A stretch of 64,000 bases of DNA, from contig CM051461.1 of assembly GCA_028095005.1 (NCBI GenBank), positions 172,615,144-172,679,143 of the forward strand, read 5' to 3'. This stretch comes from Rhynchospora pubera. Taxonomy: Eukaryota > Streptophyta > Magnoliopsida > Poales > Cyperaceae. Shown here in pieces: positions 46,951 through 57,638 of this stretch. The translations under genes were made by a program, and so were the position numbers. How positions within the stretch are numbered: position 1 is the first letter of the stretch; every line of letters begins with the position of its first letter. Under the pieces are notes generated by a model. That model saw only the letters and a program-made list of their open reading frames with translations, made no database searches and was not told the DNA's origin.

Positions 46951-47319
46951 GGTCCCACCGGGCGTGCCAGAGAATCTGTTATGGCACGAGGTGGGCTGTT
47001 GATACAAATATACTTGAAGTTATTCATTTTTTTATTAATATTTTATTTTATCATTTTTTTTTTACTTTCCCTAGCCTTTTACATTACCCTCTAAATTCCA
47101 AAGATGAGAGGAAAAAGAAGTCCCACCGGGCGTGCCAGAGAATCTGTTGTGGCACGTGGTGGGCTGTTGATACAAATACACTTGAAGTTTTTTTCATTTG
47201 CTTATTATTTTATTTTTTATTATTTTTTTATCACTTTTCTTTTTTATTTTCCCTAGCCTTTTACATTACCCTCCAGATCCAAAAGATGAGAGGAAAAAGA
47301 GGTCCCACCGGGCGTGCCA
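46951..47319 (-). repeat. Triplicated primer-binding-site region of element B
   Basis: The 19-bp PBS-like sequence (minus strand TGGCACGCCCGGTGGGACC or a near copy) occurs at 46951-46969, 47119-47137 and 47301-47319, in tandem units of about 170-180 bp. Only the last lies next to the LTR, seven bases away. The other two are followed by GTGGCACGTGGTGGGCTGTT-like sequence instead of the LTR end. The priming tRNA was not identified. Confidence 0.8.
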
Positions 47320-47326
47320 GAGAATC

Positions 47327-50300
47327 TGTCGCGGCTTTTTCGTCATTCCTCGAAGAACAGAATTTGGGCTTCCTCGAGAAATGGGAACATAGCCTTGGAT
47401 TCACCCCCCTTAAGGTTCGATCTCCGTTCGAGTATCTCTTAGCGACAAGAGAACCAAAACGTGAGTCGCTTCTTAAAGAGGTTTGTTGATTTCGTGGGTC
47501 CTTTCTTTCCAGTAGGCGCAAGCCCCTACTGTTAATTACCCCGTGATCGCTCACGAGAACCTCTGATTAAGGGATCTGAAGAATTATATATAAAGGCTAG
47601 GGAAATCGTTGGTTTTATGTTTATTTCTTTTGGTTTAGGCTGGACTCGATTGGTGTACCAAACCTAATTAACGGGACACAATTGAGGACACTTGGATGAT
47701 TTTGTTATTTGAGACAGACTTGATTTTGGTTTTGACGTCGGGGCGTTATTTTCGGTCCTTAGGCTATTTTGGGCCTTTGGATTTGAGTTTAATTTTATCG
47801 AGACTATTTTGGGCCTCGGGATTTGATTTGGGTTTTAAGGCTATTTTGGGTCTTGGCATTTAGTTTGGATTTCAAGACTATTTTGGGTCTCGGGTTTGAT
47901 TTGAGGTTTCAAGGCTATTTTGGGCATGGGGTTTTGATTTGATTTTCAAGACTATTTTGGGTCTTGGATTTGATTTGGATTTCTAGGCTATTTTGGGCCT
48001 TTGGATTTGGTTTGGATTTCTAGGCTATTTTAGGCCTTTGGATTTGGACTGGGATTTCAAGACTATTTTGGGTCTTAGATTTGGATTTGGTTTTCTCGGG
48101 GTTATTTTGAACCACTTGTGAGACTTTCTGATTTTTGAATTGCTTAGAGTCGACTTCGTTTTGCTGAAGAGACTTCGTTCGCCTTTAATGAAGAGGTTTT
48201 GGTCTTGATTTCGGGTCTCGTGTTTGGACTTTTAATTTCTTGAGTTTCTCTTTGGGTTTTACCATTTTCACAATTCCATTTTATTTTTATTTTTAATTTT
48301 AGACTTTCGAAATATCTTTTTATATTTTTAGTTATGTTTATTTTTGAAAAATATTTATTATTTAATACATTTCCTTTTAAAATTATTTTATTTTCAAAAT
48401 TATATCAACTTTTATTTTTAGGAATTTGTTAGAAGAGTTTAATTGAGTTTTGAAATCATTTGAAATTTTACAAAATTGATTTAATATCTTTTTTTAAAAT
48501 CTTATGAAATTTATTTAATATTGAAAATACTTCAAAAATAGAAAAGACCAATAATTTGACAGGTTGTTATATCAAAATATCAGTAAATTTAGTTTATTTT
48601 TATTTTTAGAATTTTATGGATATTTTATTTTTATTTTTCTGAGTTTCCTACTATTTTTAATGAATTTTTGAAGTTTCTGATGACGTGGAATTTTCTGATT
48701 GTTACACGTAAGCACAGAGGGCTGATTTGGTTGCTGACTGGCACTGAGATGGCGTTGGCGTGGCAGCTGACGTGGCATAGCGCTAATTAAAGTTTGAACG
48801 AGCGCTGACTGTCTTCAGTTAGATCGTGTAGCGGGTTTTCGCCGTGTCAGTGACTCGCTGTACACTTTCTGGTCGCAGGGGATCGTTTGTGGCGACGGAT
48901 CTTCTCCCCTTTCAAATCCGATAGGGGAATGAACTTTTGCAGAAAAGCCCCTGGTTCTTCTCCGATGAAATTGCGGCGACTCAGGTCATGGTTTCGATTG
49001 AGGTTAGGTTATTTGGAGTCGTGGAGGAGAGGAGAAAAGAACGATGGGCCCCATTCTTGCCACGAAGCCTTTTGCTGCCGTTGACACTTGAGAGGTTTCA
49101 AATCACCATTAACGGTGAGTGAAGCTTTCTTATCACTTTTCCTTGCCATAAGAAGGTTTCTTATACCCATGAGTATGTGCTAAAAACTATTATGAATTCA
49201 ATTCGACTTGGAGAGGCTTTGAAGTGTGTGATTTCGACTGAGGCATTTCAACTCTAATTTGAGCAGAATTGGGATGAGCTGGTGGGGCCCACACGACCAT
49301 TTTCTTATGCCAGCAATTGTTTGAGTAGCTTCAGGGATCCAAATATAGGTCATTTGTGTCTTTGTTTTGCCTTGAAACCTCACAGTTTGATGCGAAGAGC
49401 ATTGAGGCAGAAGGTGTTTAGTTTCATTTTATTTCAATTGCTTGTAAGTTCTTTTACAGCAGAATGGTTTGATTTGATACCTATTTTAGGTCATTTTAAG
49501 TTTGTTTTACATGCTCAAATTAACACCAAGCGCATGTACAAGTGATTTAGCATTTGCCTCAATTTGCAATTTCCACTTTTATGCACATTTGTCACTGTTT
49601 TTGAGGATTTTTGTTTTGAGTTGCTCAATTGCAAGAAAGTCACTTGCAGGGGTTTTAATATATGTTGTTAAGGAGTGCACTTCAACAGTTGATGTTTTTG
49701 CAGGAAATGACATTTGTATAACCTAGCTTCCTTGTTCAATATATATAAAATCATGTAAAATCCCAAAAATTAGGATTGTTGTTTCCTGTTGTCCATGAAG
49801 CCATTTACCTGCTGTCCATATAGATTTCCATGTTTTTATGCAAAGATAACCTCATTTTCTATTTATTTTACCTTTAGGCAGATTTGCACTTATGCATAAA
49901 TGTCATTATTTTTATTTTACAAAGCTTCAACTTATTATAATTTCTGGAGTAAATTGAGCAGCACCTCCCCTAGATCTCTTCCATTTTTGAAGATTCAAAC
50001 AGACTTAATTGAGTCAATTTGACCAATTAAGCATGCTCAAATCCGATTCACCATGGTGGCCGAGCCTCCTAGCAAATCATGGAAGAGATCCAGCGTAGGA
50101 GCCGAGCTCCATGCCAAATTTAAGTCCACCATGGGAGCCGTGCTCCCTAGCAGACAGGGAATTGATTTAATTTCTTTCATTTTATCTTAATTTAGAGAAT
50201 TTCAATTAAAACAAAGGCACACATTCGTTTAACACTTGATTTACCTTATTTCAAGTTCAGGGATCTACCAAGGGAGCCGTGCTCCCTAGCAGATCCCCTC

Positions 50301-51513
50301 CCTTGTCACAAGGCACTTGTTGTGATTTTAATTTCAAAAAGAGAAGAAAAATGGAGAATTGAAGAAAGAGCGAAAAAGAACAGCAATTAACGCTTCAAAC
50401 TTGTTTATTTCACTTGAACAGAGATGGATATCTACAGGGAAACGATTAACTCTTACTCTTCTCTTTCTTTTCAACTGCTCGATCTATTGCCTCTTACAAT
50501 TTCCTTTCAATTCTCTCAATTTAATACAACTGAGCTAACCTAGATCTAGCCTAACCTTACCCCTCTGTTCCTCTTTTTTTCTTTCTGCTTCAATTGGTGT
50601 TTATATAGCCAAGAGACTAGGGCAACGCTTTTGAGCCGTGACTTGGTTCCTCCCTCTGATCTCGATCCAGTGGTCTTCAATCAGCTGCGCCTAGGGTTAC
50701 GGTTTGGCGAAACCAGGGGCGGCATTGGTGGTTTTGCGTCTGTGGCGCTGGAGGAGGCCGCGTTGACCCTTCTCTTGCTTTTACCCGGCGTCGCACGGTA
50801 AGAGTTGAAGTTTTCACCTTCTGTTCTTTTACTGAGGGAGAAGGAGCATATGACGAGGGGGGCCCATTTGTAAGGTTTAAATGAGACAGAGGATTTAGAT
50901 GGGGCGGGTGCATCATGAGCCAATAGACTATTTTGAATTTCTGTGCATGGTTTACAAAGAACGGGTGCACCCAACTCTTCAACAGACAGTAAATTTCCCT
51001 CCCCTGGGCAGCGACTCCTCTGGCCCCTGCTGGATCCGCTCCAATGGATGCACGCGCCATGGGTTTTCCATTTTTCTGGGATTTTTGTTCAATTTCCATT
51101 GATTTTCTATATTTTCTTTTAATGCAATCCAAAATAAATTATTTGGGGCCCTTCCCATGGGTATTTTTGGATGAAATTTTATGGGTAGGCTTAGAAAAAT
51201 ATAAGGAATTTAATGGTTCAACTGGTTTTGCTAAATTCCTCATAGAATTATTTTGGTAATTTTGTGAAGTCTTTGGGTTTGTTTGCAAGTTTTGGAGTTT
51301 GTGTTGCTATTTTTGGGATTTAAAAAAATTATGATAAATCATCATAATTCTTAAGGGATTTTTGGGTGAATTTTGAGGATTTTTGGAGTTGGTTTGGTAT
51401 TTTTGGTAATTTGATTTTGGTTTTTGGCAATTTGGGAATTTGGTTTTTGTTGTTTGGCCTTAGGTTTTCGGATTTTGAACTTGGTTTTCAGGGTTTAATT
51501 TTTAGGGTCAACA
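47327..51513 (-). repeat. Element B, 5' LTR (in element orientation)
   Basis: This is the second copy of the 4,187-bp LTR, offset exactly 9,485 bases from the first with no net indel. It carries the same internal array (47747-48125) and TATA box (50596-50610). Confidence 0.95.
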
Positions 51514-51518
51514 ACTAC

Positions 51519-52705
51519 AACTTCGAACCGAATCATCTCGTCACAAGGACACTCGAGGCGGATCGGCCTAACTCGAATGGCACAACGGCCTCAAAGGAGA
51601 AGAGCTCTCAACCTATTCCAACCTACACCTAGCGACAACGTCGGGGCGGTGGTGTTTGAGGCTACTAAATCTCTCAAGATGGTCTAGCTATGAAAAGCTC
51701 AAGTGGGAGAGTATCCCTATGCTCAAAGGCTCAATTCTGGTCTAATTTTGCAAGACAAAGCTCTCTAACACTTTTTGACTCCGCTATTGGAGAGAGAGAA
51801 CAAGGGGTGGATATATATAGGGCTCGAAATGAGCAGTTCCCCAGCAAAAACAGGCCACAGCGTTGTACAACGCTGAATAGCGTTATACAACGCTGGAATA
51901 TGACCGTTGTAAATTCTAACGGCTCTTTAATATAGCCGTTGGTCTGTCAGAGCGTTGTGCAACGCTATCTGCCGTCGCACAACGAAGGAGTGTATAACCA
52001 AAGGAAAGCTCCGACAATTCCGTTGGAAATTGTCAGAACGTTGCTTGCCACTGAATGGCGTTACACAACGTTGAAGGGAGACAAAAGGAACAACTCAGAC
52101 AGATTCAACAGAGCGTTGTACAACTCTATATACCGTCACACAACGCTAACGTTACCCAACGCTGAAAGACGTTGGCTAACGTCTCCAGAGACTTTGCATG
52201 TAAAAACGACTGTTTACATGGGACAGCTAACTTGGGATTTTTGTTATATGGCGTTGCACGATGGTACTCAGGAAATTTTCCAAGTTTTTTAACTGTTGCG
52301 TTGTACAACACTACTGAGCGTTGTACAACGTTGTGAATCAGCGTTGCCTAACTCTATATAGCGTTGTGCAACGCTGTTTCACAAAAGTATGAATTTAGCT
52401 GTTCTAGCGTTGTGTGCCACTATCTAGCGTTGTACGACGCTAGGTCACAGAAAATAGGATTTTGCTGGTTTATTAAGCTTTTCGCTATCTAGACCATTTC
52501 GAGGATAAACAAGGACTAAAGTATACCTTCTATCCTAGTCTAAACTAGCCTACAAGCTCTCCAAAGACTTGATCTTGATCTTGCCTAAAATTTTTATCCA
52601 AGTCTTCATAATTTGCATCTTCTTCCTATAAAACTCAAAGAAGATTGTTAAATGCCAAATGATATTGTTTTGCAATCGACAAACCTAGAGACGTTTAGTA
52701 CAACA
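51519..52705 (-). repeat. Element A, first LTR, right part
   Basis: This continues the LTR interrupted at 37841 and ends GTTTAGTACAACA. With the left part it totals 1,481 bp, matching the two uninterrupted LTRs. Confidence 0.93.
51819..52441 (-). promoter_or_regulatory. U3 palindrome cluster and TATA box, element A LTR 1
   Basis: The minus-strand TATA box CTATATATATCC is at 51819-51830. Upstream of it in element orientation (51859-52441) lie about 15 perfect or imperfect copies of the palindrome AGCGTTGTACAACGCT. Variants include GCGTTGTGCAACGC, GCGTTATACAACGC and GCGTTACACAACG. The first copy is about 30 bases from the TATA box, where reiterated activator sites would be expected. Confidence 0.7.
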
Positions 52706-52989
52706 ATCTTCCCCTTTTGACGATTTGCAAAACAATATCATTAGTAAAGCGATTAAAATTTGGCATTTCACAAGCTTTACTACAATTCTCCCCCTTTTTG
52801 TAAATCGACAAAAAGTGAAAATTGTAGCAAGCTCCCCCTTAATTTTGGAGAAAAGTAATTGGAGAACCAATTTAGAGCACTACACAAAGTAGTGTGACCA
52901 AATTTAACCTCTCAAACAAAAATAAGATAGAAATAAAGAGGCTCCCCCTAAATATTTGGCTTATAAGACCGGGGGTTAACTTGGTATTT

Positions 52990-54375
52990 AGGCCACATTT
53001 GTTACCATACCACTAGTTGTACCACTAGAGATACAAGCTTTTGGAACCCACTTACTTTTGGACTCACCATTTGGTTTCCTAAGTTTGCATTCCAACGAGA
53101 TATGACCATTTTGACAACAATAGTTGCAATATGCATTGGTTGGCTTAGGCATGGTAGAACCCTTGACAAAATGAGAATAGTAATGGGCTCTAAGGTATTC
53201 GGCCTTCTTCTTAGGATCATTGGATGAGGCATTAAAATCCTTTTTGCGATTCTTTTGGAAATGTTGGGAAACATTCTTTTTATGCCCATTGGATTGAGCT
53301 TTGTGGTTTTGAGAAGAGTGTTGGTCTTTAAATTCATAAAACCATCCATCGGGTCCTCTAAAATAAATTTTATTGGACGCCTTTGGAACAAAAATCTTCT
53401 TTTCTTGATTTTTTGCAAATTCTTTTCGTTTTGTACTCTAGTGTTTTTAGGTTTCCTTTGGTACATATGTGCATGACCACGAGAATTCCTAAGTTTTTGA
53501 AATTGTGTGTTTTGTGCAACTTGTTTTCCATTATTGTATGACAAGTTCCTTTTCTTGGTTTGATAAGACTTTTGGTAACCAAGACCGGACTTGTCATGAG
53601 GCTTTTGACCTTTGAAAAGGTTTTTCAAATCCGTTTTAGGAACTTGGGCTAAAACCGGTTTTTCAAGTTGTTTTTCAAGTTGTTTTTCAAGCTCCTTAAT
53701 TTTAGCCTCATACTCACCCATCTTAGAAGTAAGCTCATCTACCTTGGTTTTTAAGGTTTCTATGGTATCGGATTTCCTAACCAAGGCATCATGGGTAGCA
53801 TCAAGAATAGAGTTCAACCTATCACAATCAACACATTTGGTTGAACAAGTTGGTTCATCATCACTCTCACTATCATTACTACTAAGAGATTCATTGAGAG
53901 GAAGATGTACCTTAGGAGAGCATGCATTTGGTGATGTTGATGGAGTGGAATGATTTGAAAGAATCGGGGATTCCATCTCTTTGGCAATGAATGCATGTTC
54001 TTCGTAGTTGTCCGAATCGGATGTACATGGATCGAACTCCGAATTCGTGTGTACTCCTTCCATTTGGCTTCCTTCGAAACAACTCAAGACGGCTCTCTAT
54101 ATGTCCCTAGCTACATCAAAATTGCAAACAAGTGTGCTACCAATTGATTCATGCACCGAGCTTAGGATGACATTGACCGCATAGTCATTATCCTCCTTTT
54201 CCCTCAAGGCCTCGGTGGTAAGCTTGTTAGTATTTGGTTTAAATTTAGATTCATTTGCCACAATATACCAAACACCCATGCTTTTGAGGTAGCCAACCAT
54301 ACCATTTTTCCAAATAGGAAAATTTGTGCAAGTATGGTCCAATTTACCCGATTTTAGTACCATTCTAGCCGCCAT
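52990..54375 (-). pseudogene. Gag-like remnant of element A, copy 1
   Basis: It starts at 54375. The first 92 codons include WKNGMVGYLKSMGVWYIV, a typical Copia-type Gag N-terminus, and end at TAG after FDVARDI, where copy 2 has TGG. The next open stretch (54087-53002) keeps a Ser/Asp-rich region, a coiled coil (TIETLKTKVDELTSKMGEYE) and the run down to YQRKPKNT. Near 53455 the frame shifts in an A-run. In the other frame follow KIYFRGPDGWFYEF and a CCHC knuckle (CNYCCQNGHISLEC). The middle of a normal Gag is missing. Confidence 0.78.
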
Positions 54376-54416
54376 GATCGAAAATCGAGATTAATAATAG
54401 CTTAATCGAGGTTCCT

Positions 54417-54431
54417 GCTCTGATACCACTT
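54417..54431 (-). other. Primer-binding site, element A copy 1
   Basis: The minus strand reads TGGTATCAGAGC at 54417-54428, three bases after the LTR. This is the complement of the initiator tRNA-Met 3' end, the standard PBS of plant Copia elements and TRIM/TR-GAG derivatives. The same site recurs at about 57624-57635. Confidence 0.9.
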
Positions 54432-55912
54432 TGTTGTTCCTAATGGAGGCGGCTTAACCAAGATTTAGCGGAAGCGATTAAGGTTTTGGACCAGTTTGGT
54501 ATGAACTATCCTAACACAATTCAATTGGTACCCAATACAAGCAAGCACACAAGCAATTCAAGTATAGCAAGATAATAAAGAGAAAAAGAGAGAGAGAAAT
54601 TGAACACTCGATATGATTACGGAGTTCCGACCCGCTAGGAAGAGCTAGCCTTAGTCGTACGTCTCCGGGAGTTCCGCTACCACGAAAGGGCGCGCTCCGT
54701 TCAATTCCAACAAGAACGGGATTACAACTTCGAACCGAATCACCTCGTCACAAGGACACTCGAGGCGGATCGGCTTAACTCGAATGGCACAACGGCCTCA
54801 AAGGAGAAGAGCTCTCAACCTATTCCAACCTACACCTAGCGACAACGTCGGGGCGGTGGTGTTTGAGGCTACTAAATCTCTCAAGATGGTCTAGCTATGG
54901 AAAGCTCAAGTGGGAGAGTATCCCTATGCTCAAAGGCTCAATTCTGGTCTAATTTTGTAAGACAAAGCTCTCTAACACTTTTTGACTCCTCTATTGGAGA
55001 GAGAGAACAAGGGGTGGATATATATAGGGCTCGACATGAGCAGTTCCCCAGCAAAAACAGGCCACAGCGTTGTACAACGCTGAATAGCGTTATACAACGC
55101 TGGAATATGACCGTTGTAAATTCTAACGGCTCTTTAATATAGCCGTTGGTTTGTCAGAGCGTTGTGCAACGCTATCTGCCGTCGCACAACGAAGGAGTGT
55201 ATAACCAAAGGAAAGCTCCGACAATTCCGTTGGAAATTGTCAGAGCGTTACTTGCCACTGAATGGCGTTACACAACGTTGAAGGGAGACAAAAGGAACAA
55301 CTCTGACAGATTCAACAGAGCGTTGTACAACTCTATATACCGTCACACAACGCTAACGTTACCCAACGCTGAAAGACGTTGGCTAACGTCTCCAGAGACT
55401 TTGCATGTAAAAACGACTGTTTACATGGGACAGCTAACTTGGGATTTTTGTTATATGGCGTTGCACGATGGTACTCAGGAAATTTTCCAAGTTTTTTAAC
55501 TGTTGCGTTGTACAACATTACTGAGCGTTGTACAACGTTGTGAATCAGCGTTGCCTAACTCTATATAGCGTTGTGCAACGCTGATTCACAAAAGTATGAA
55601 TTTAGCTGTTCTAGCGTTGTGTGCCACTATCTAGCGTTGTACGACGCTAGGTCACAGAAAACAGGATTTTGCTGGTTTATTAAGCTTTTCGCTATCTAGA
55701 CCATTTCAAGGATAAACAAGGACTAAAGTATACCTTCTATCCTAGTCTAAACTAGCCTACAAGCTCTCCAAAGACTTGATCTTGATCTTGCCTAAAATTT
55801 TTATCCAAGTCTTCATAATTTGCATCTTCTTCCTATAAAACTCAAAGAAGATTGTTAAATGCCAAATGATATTGTTTTGCAATCGACAAACCTAGAGACG
55901 TTTAGTACAACA
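54432..55912 (-). repeat. Element A, middle LTR
   Basis: This uninterrupted 1,481-bp LTR is shared by both internal regions. It shows the sequence of the ACTAC insertion site of element B without the insertion (variant GATTAC at 54720-54725). Confidence 0.95.
55026..55648 (-). promoter_or_regulatory. U3 palindrome cluster and TATA box, element A LTR 2
   Basis: The same cluster of AGCGTTGTACAACGCT-type palindromes, offset 3,207 bases from LTR 1, with the TATA box at 55026-55037. Confidence 0.7.
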
Positions 55913-57638
55913 ATCTCCCCCTTTTGACGATTTGCAAAACAATATCATTAGTAAAGCGATTAAAATTTGGCATTTCACAAGCTTTACTACAATTCTCCCC
56001 CTTTTTGTAAATCGACAAAAAGTGAAAATTGTAGCAAGCTCCCCCTTAATTTTGGAGAAAAGGAATTGGAGAACCAATTTAGAGCACTACACAAAGTAGT
56101 GTGACCAAATTTAACCTCTCAAACAAAAATAAGATAGAAATAAAGAGGCTCCCCCTAAATATTTGGCTTATAAGACCGGGGGTTAACTTGGTATTTAGGC
56201 CACATTTGTTACCATACCACTAGTTGTACTACTAGAGATACAAGCTTTTGGAACCCACTTACTTTTGGACTCACCATTTGGTTTCCTAAGTTTGCATTCC
56301 AACGAGATATGACCATTTTGACAACAATAGTTGCAATATGCATTGGTTGGCTTAGGCATGGTAGAACCCTTGACAAAATGAGAATAGTAATGGGCTCTAA
56401 GGTATTCGGCCTTCTTCTTAGGATCATTGGATGAGGCATTAAAATCCTTTTTGTGATTCTTTTGGAAATGTTGGGAAACATTCTTTTTATGCCCATTGGA
56501 TTGAGCTTTGTGGTTTTGAGAAGAGTGTTGGTCTTTAAATTCATAAAACCATCCATCGGGTCCTCTAAAATAAATTTTATTGGACGCCTTTGGAACAAAA
56601 ATCTTCTTTTCTTGATTTTTTGCAAATTTTTTTCGTTTTGCACTCTTGTGTTTTTAGGTTTCCTTTGGTACATATGTGCATGACCACGAGAATTCCTAAG
56701 TTTTTGAAATTGTGTGTTTTGTGCAACTTGTTTTCCATTATTGTATGACAAGTTCCTTTTCTTGGTTTGATAAGACTTTTGGTAACCAAGACCGGACTTG
56801 TCATGAGGCTTTTGACCTTTGAAAAGGTTTTTCAAATCCGTTTTAGGAACTTGGGCTAAAACCGGTTTTTCAAGTTGTTTTTCAAGTTGTTTTTCAAGCT
56901 CCTTAATTTTAGCCTCATACTCACCCATCTTAGAAGTAAGCTCATCTACCTTGATTTTTAAGGTTTCTATGGTATCGGATTTCCTAACCAAGGCATCATG
57001 GGTAGCATCAAGAATAGAGTTCAACCTATCACAATCAACACATTTGGTTGAACAAGTTGGTTCATCATCACTCTCACTATCATTACTACTAAGAGATTCA
57101 TTGAGAGGAAGATGTACCTTAGGATTGCATGCCTTTGGTGATGTTGATGGAGTGGAATGATTTGAAAGAATCGGGGATTCCATCTCTTTGGCAATGAATG
57201 CATGTTCTTCGTAGTTGTCCGAATCGGATGTACATGGATCGAACTCCGAATTCGTGTGTACTCCTTCCATTTGGCTTCCTTCGAAACAACTCAAGACGGC
57301 TCTCCATATGTCCATAGCTACATCAAAATTGCAAACAAGTGTGCTACCAATTGATTCATGCACCGAGCTTAGGATGACATTGACCGCATAGTCATTATCC
57401 TCCTTTTCCCTCAAGGCCTCGGTGGTAAGCTTGTTAGTATTTGGTTTAAATTTAGATTCATTTGCCACAATATACCAAACACCCATGCTTTTGAGGTAGC
57501 CAACCATACCATTTTTCCAAATAGGAAAATTTGTGCAAGTATGGTCCAATTTACCCGATTTTAGTACCATTCTAGCCGCCATGATCGAAAATCGAGATTA
57601 ATAATAGCTTAATCGAGGTTCCTGCTCTGATACCACTT
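55913..57638 (-). mobile_element. Element A, internal region copy 2
   Basis: The second 1,726-bp internal region differs from copy 1 at roughly 12 positions by eye. The purine tract is AAAAGGGGGAGAT. PBS and Gag remnant are as in copy 1. Confidence 0.92.
56197..57582 (-). pseudogene. Gag-like remnant of element A, copy 2
   Basis: The longest frame is 57582-56209 (457 codons). About the first 105 residues are Copia-type Gag (WKNGMVGYLKSMGVWYIV, ... FDVAMDIWRAVLSCFEGSQ). It then jumps directly to a Ser/Asp-rich linker (SEFDPCTSDSDNYEEHAFIA), a coiled coil (about 215-265) and a basic region. From about residue 300 onward it is out of frame because of the same A-run frameshift as copy 1. The true C-terminal part with the knuckle CNYCCQNGHISLEC is in the neighbouring frame, where NVA and a stop end it near 56195. 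Unlike copy 1 it has no early stop. Confidence 0.78.

Larger units (their letters stand above)
37842..51513 (-). mobile_element. Element B: 13.7-kb non-autonomous Ty3-like LTR retrotransposon
   Basis: Two LTRs of 4,187 bp (37842-42028 and 47327-51513) start TGTCGCGGC and end GGGTCAACA. They flank a 5,298-bp internal region. The 5-bp duplication ACTAC lies on both sides (37837-37841 and 51514-51518), and removing the element restores the LTR of element A seen intact at 54432 and 57639. The LTRs differ at only about 11 positions by eye (near 0.26%), so insertion was very recent. Orientation is minus, shown by the PBS next to 47327, the G-rich polypurine tract next to 42028, and the ORF. No protease, reverse transcriptase or integrase is seen, so the element depends on a relative. 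Long LTRs, 3' tandem repeats and size recall Tat/Ogre-type relatives and LARDs. Confidence 0.93.
52706..54431 (-). mobile_element. Element A, internal region copy 1
   Basis: This 1,726-bp segment lies between LTRs 1 and 2. Its left end (minus-strand 3' end) has the purine tract AAAAGGGGAAGAT directly before the LTR. Its right end has the PBS TGGTATCAGAGCAGG three bases after the LTR. It holds only the Gag remnant. Confidence 0.92.

Noticed and set aside
51939..52292. 117-codon ORF present three times (also 55146 and 58353)
   Set aside because: It is on the strand opposite to the element and runs through the palindrome cluster of the LTR. The open frame is a by-product of the repeated motif.
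51859..52441. Palindromic repeats with spacers as CRISPR-like or a bacterial regulon
   Set aside because: They lie inside the LTRs of a plant retrotransposon, vary in spacing and sequence, and are copied three times with the LTR.
53612..53953. 113-codon plus-strand ORF opposite the element A Gag (also 56819-57160)
   Set aside because: It is antisense to the coiled-coil part of Gag; the Ser/Leu-rich composition is the complement of Glu/Lys codons.
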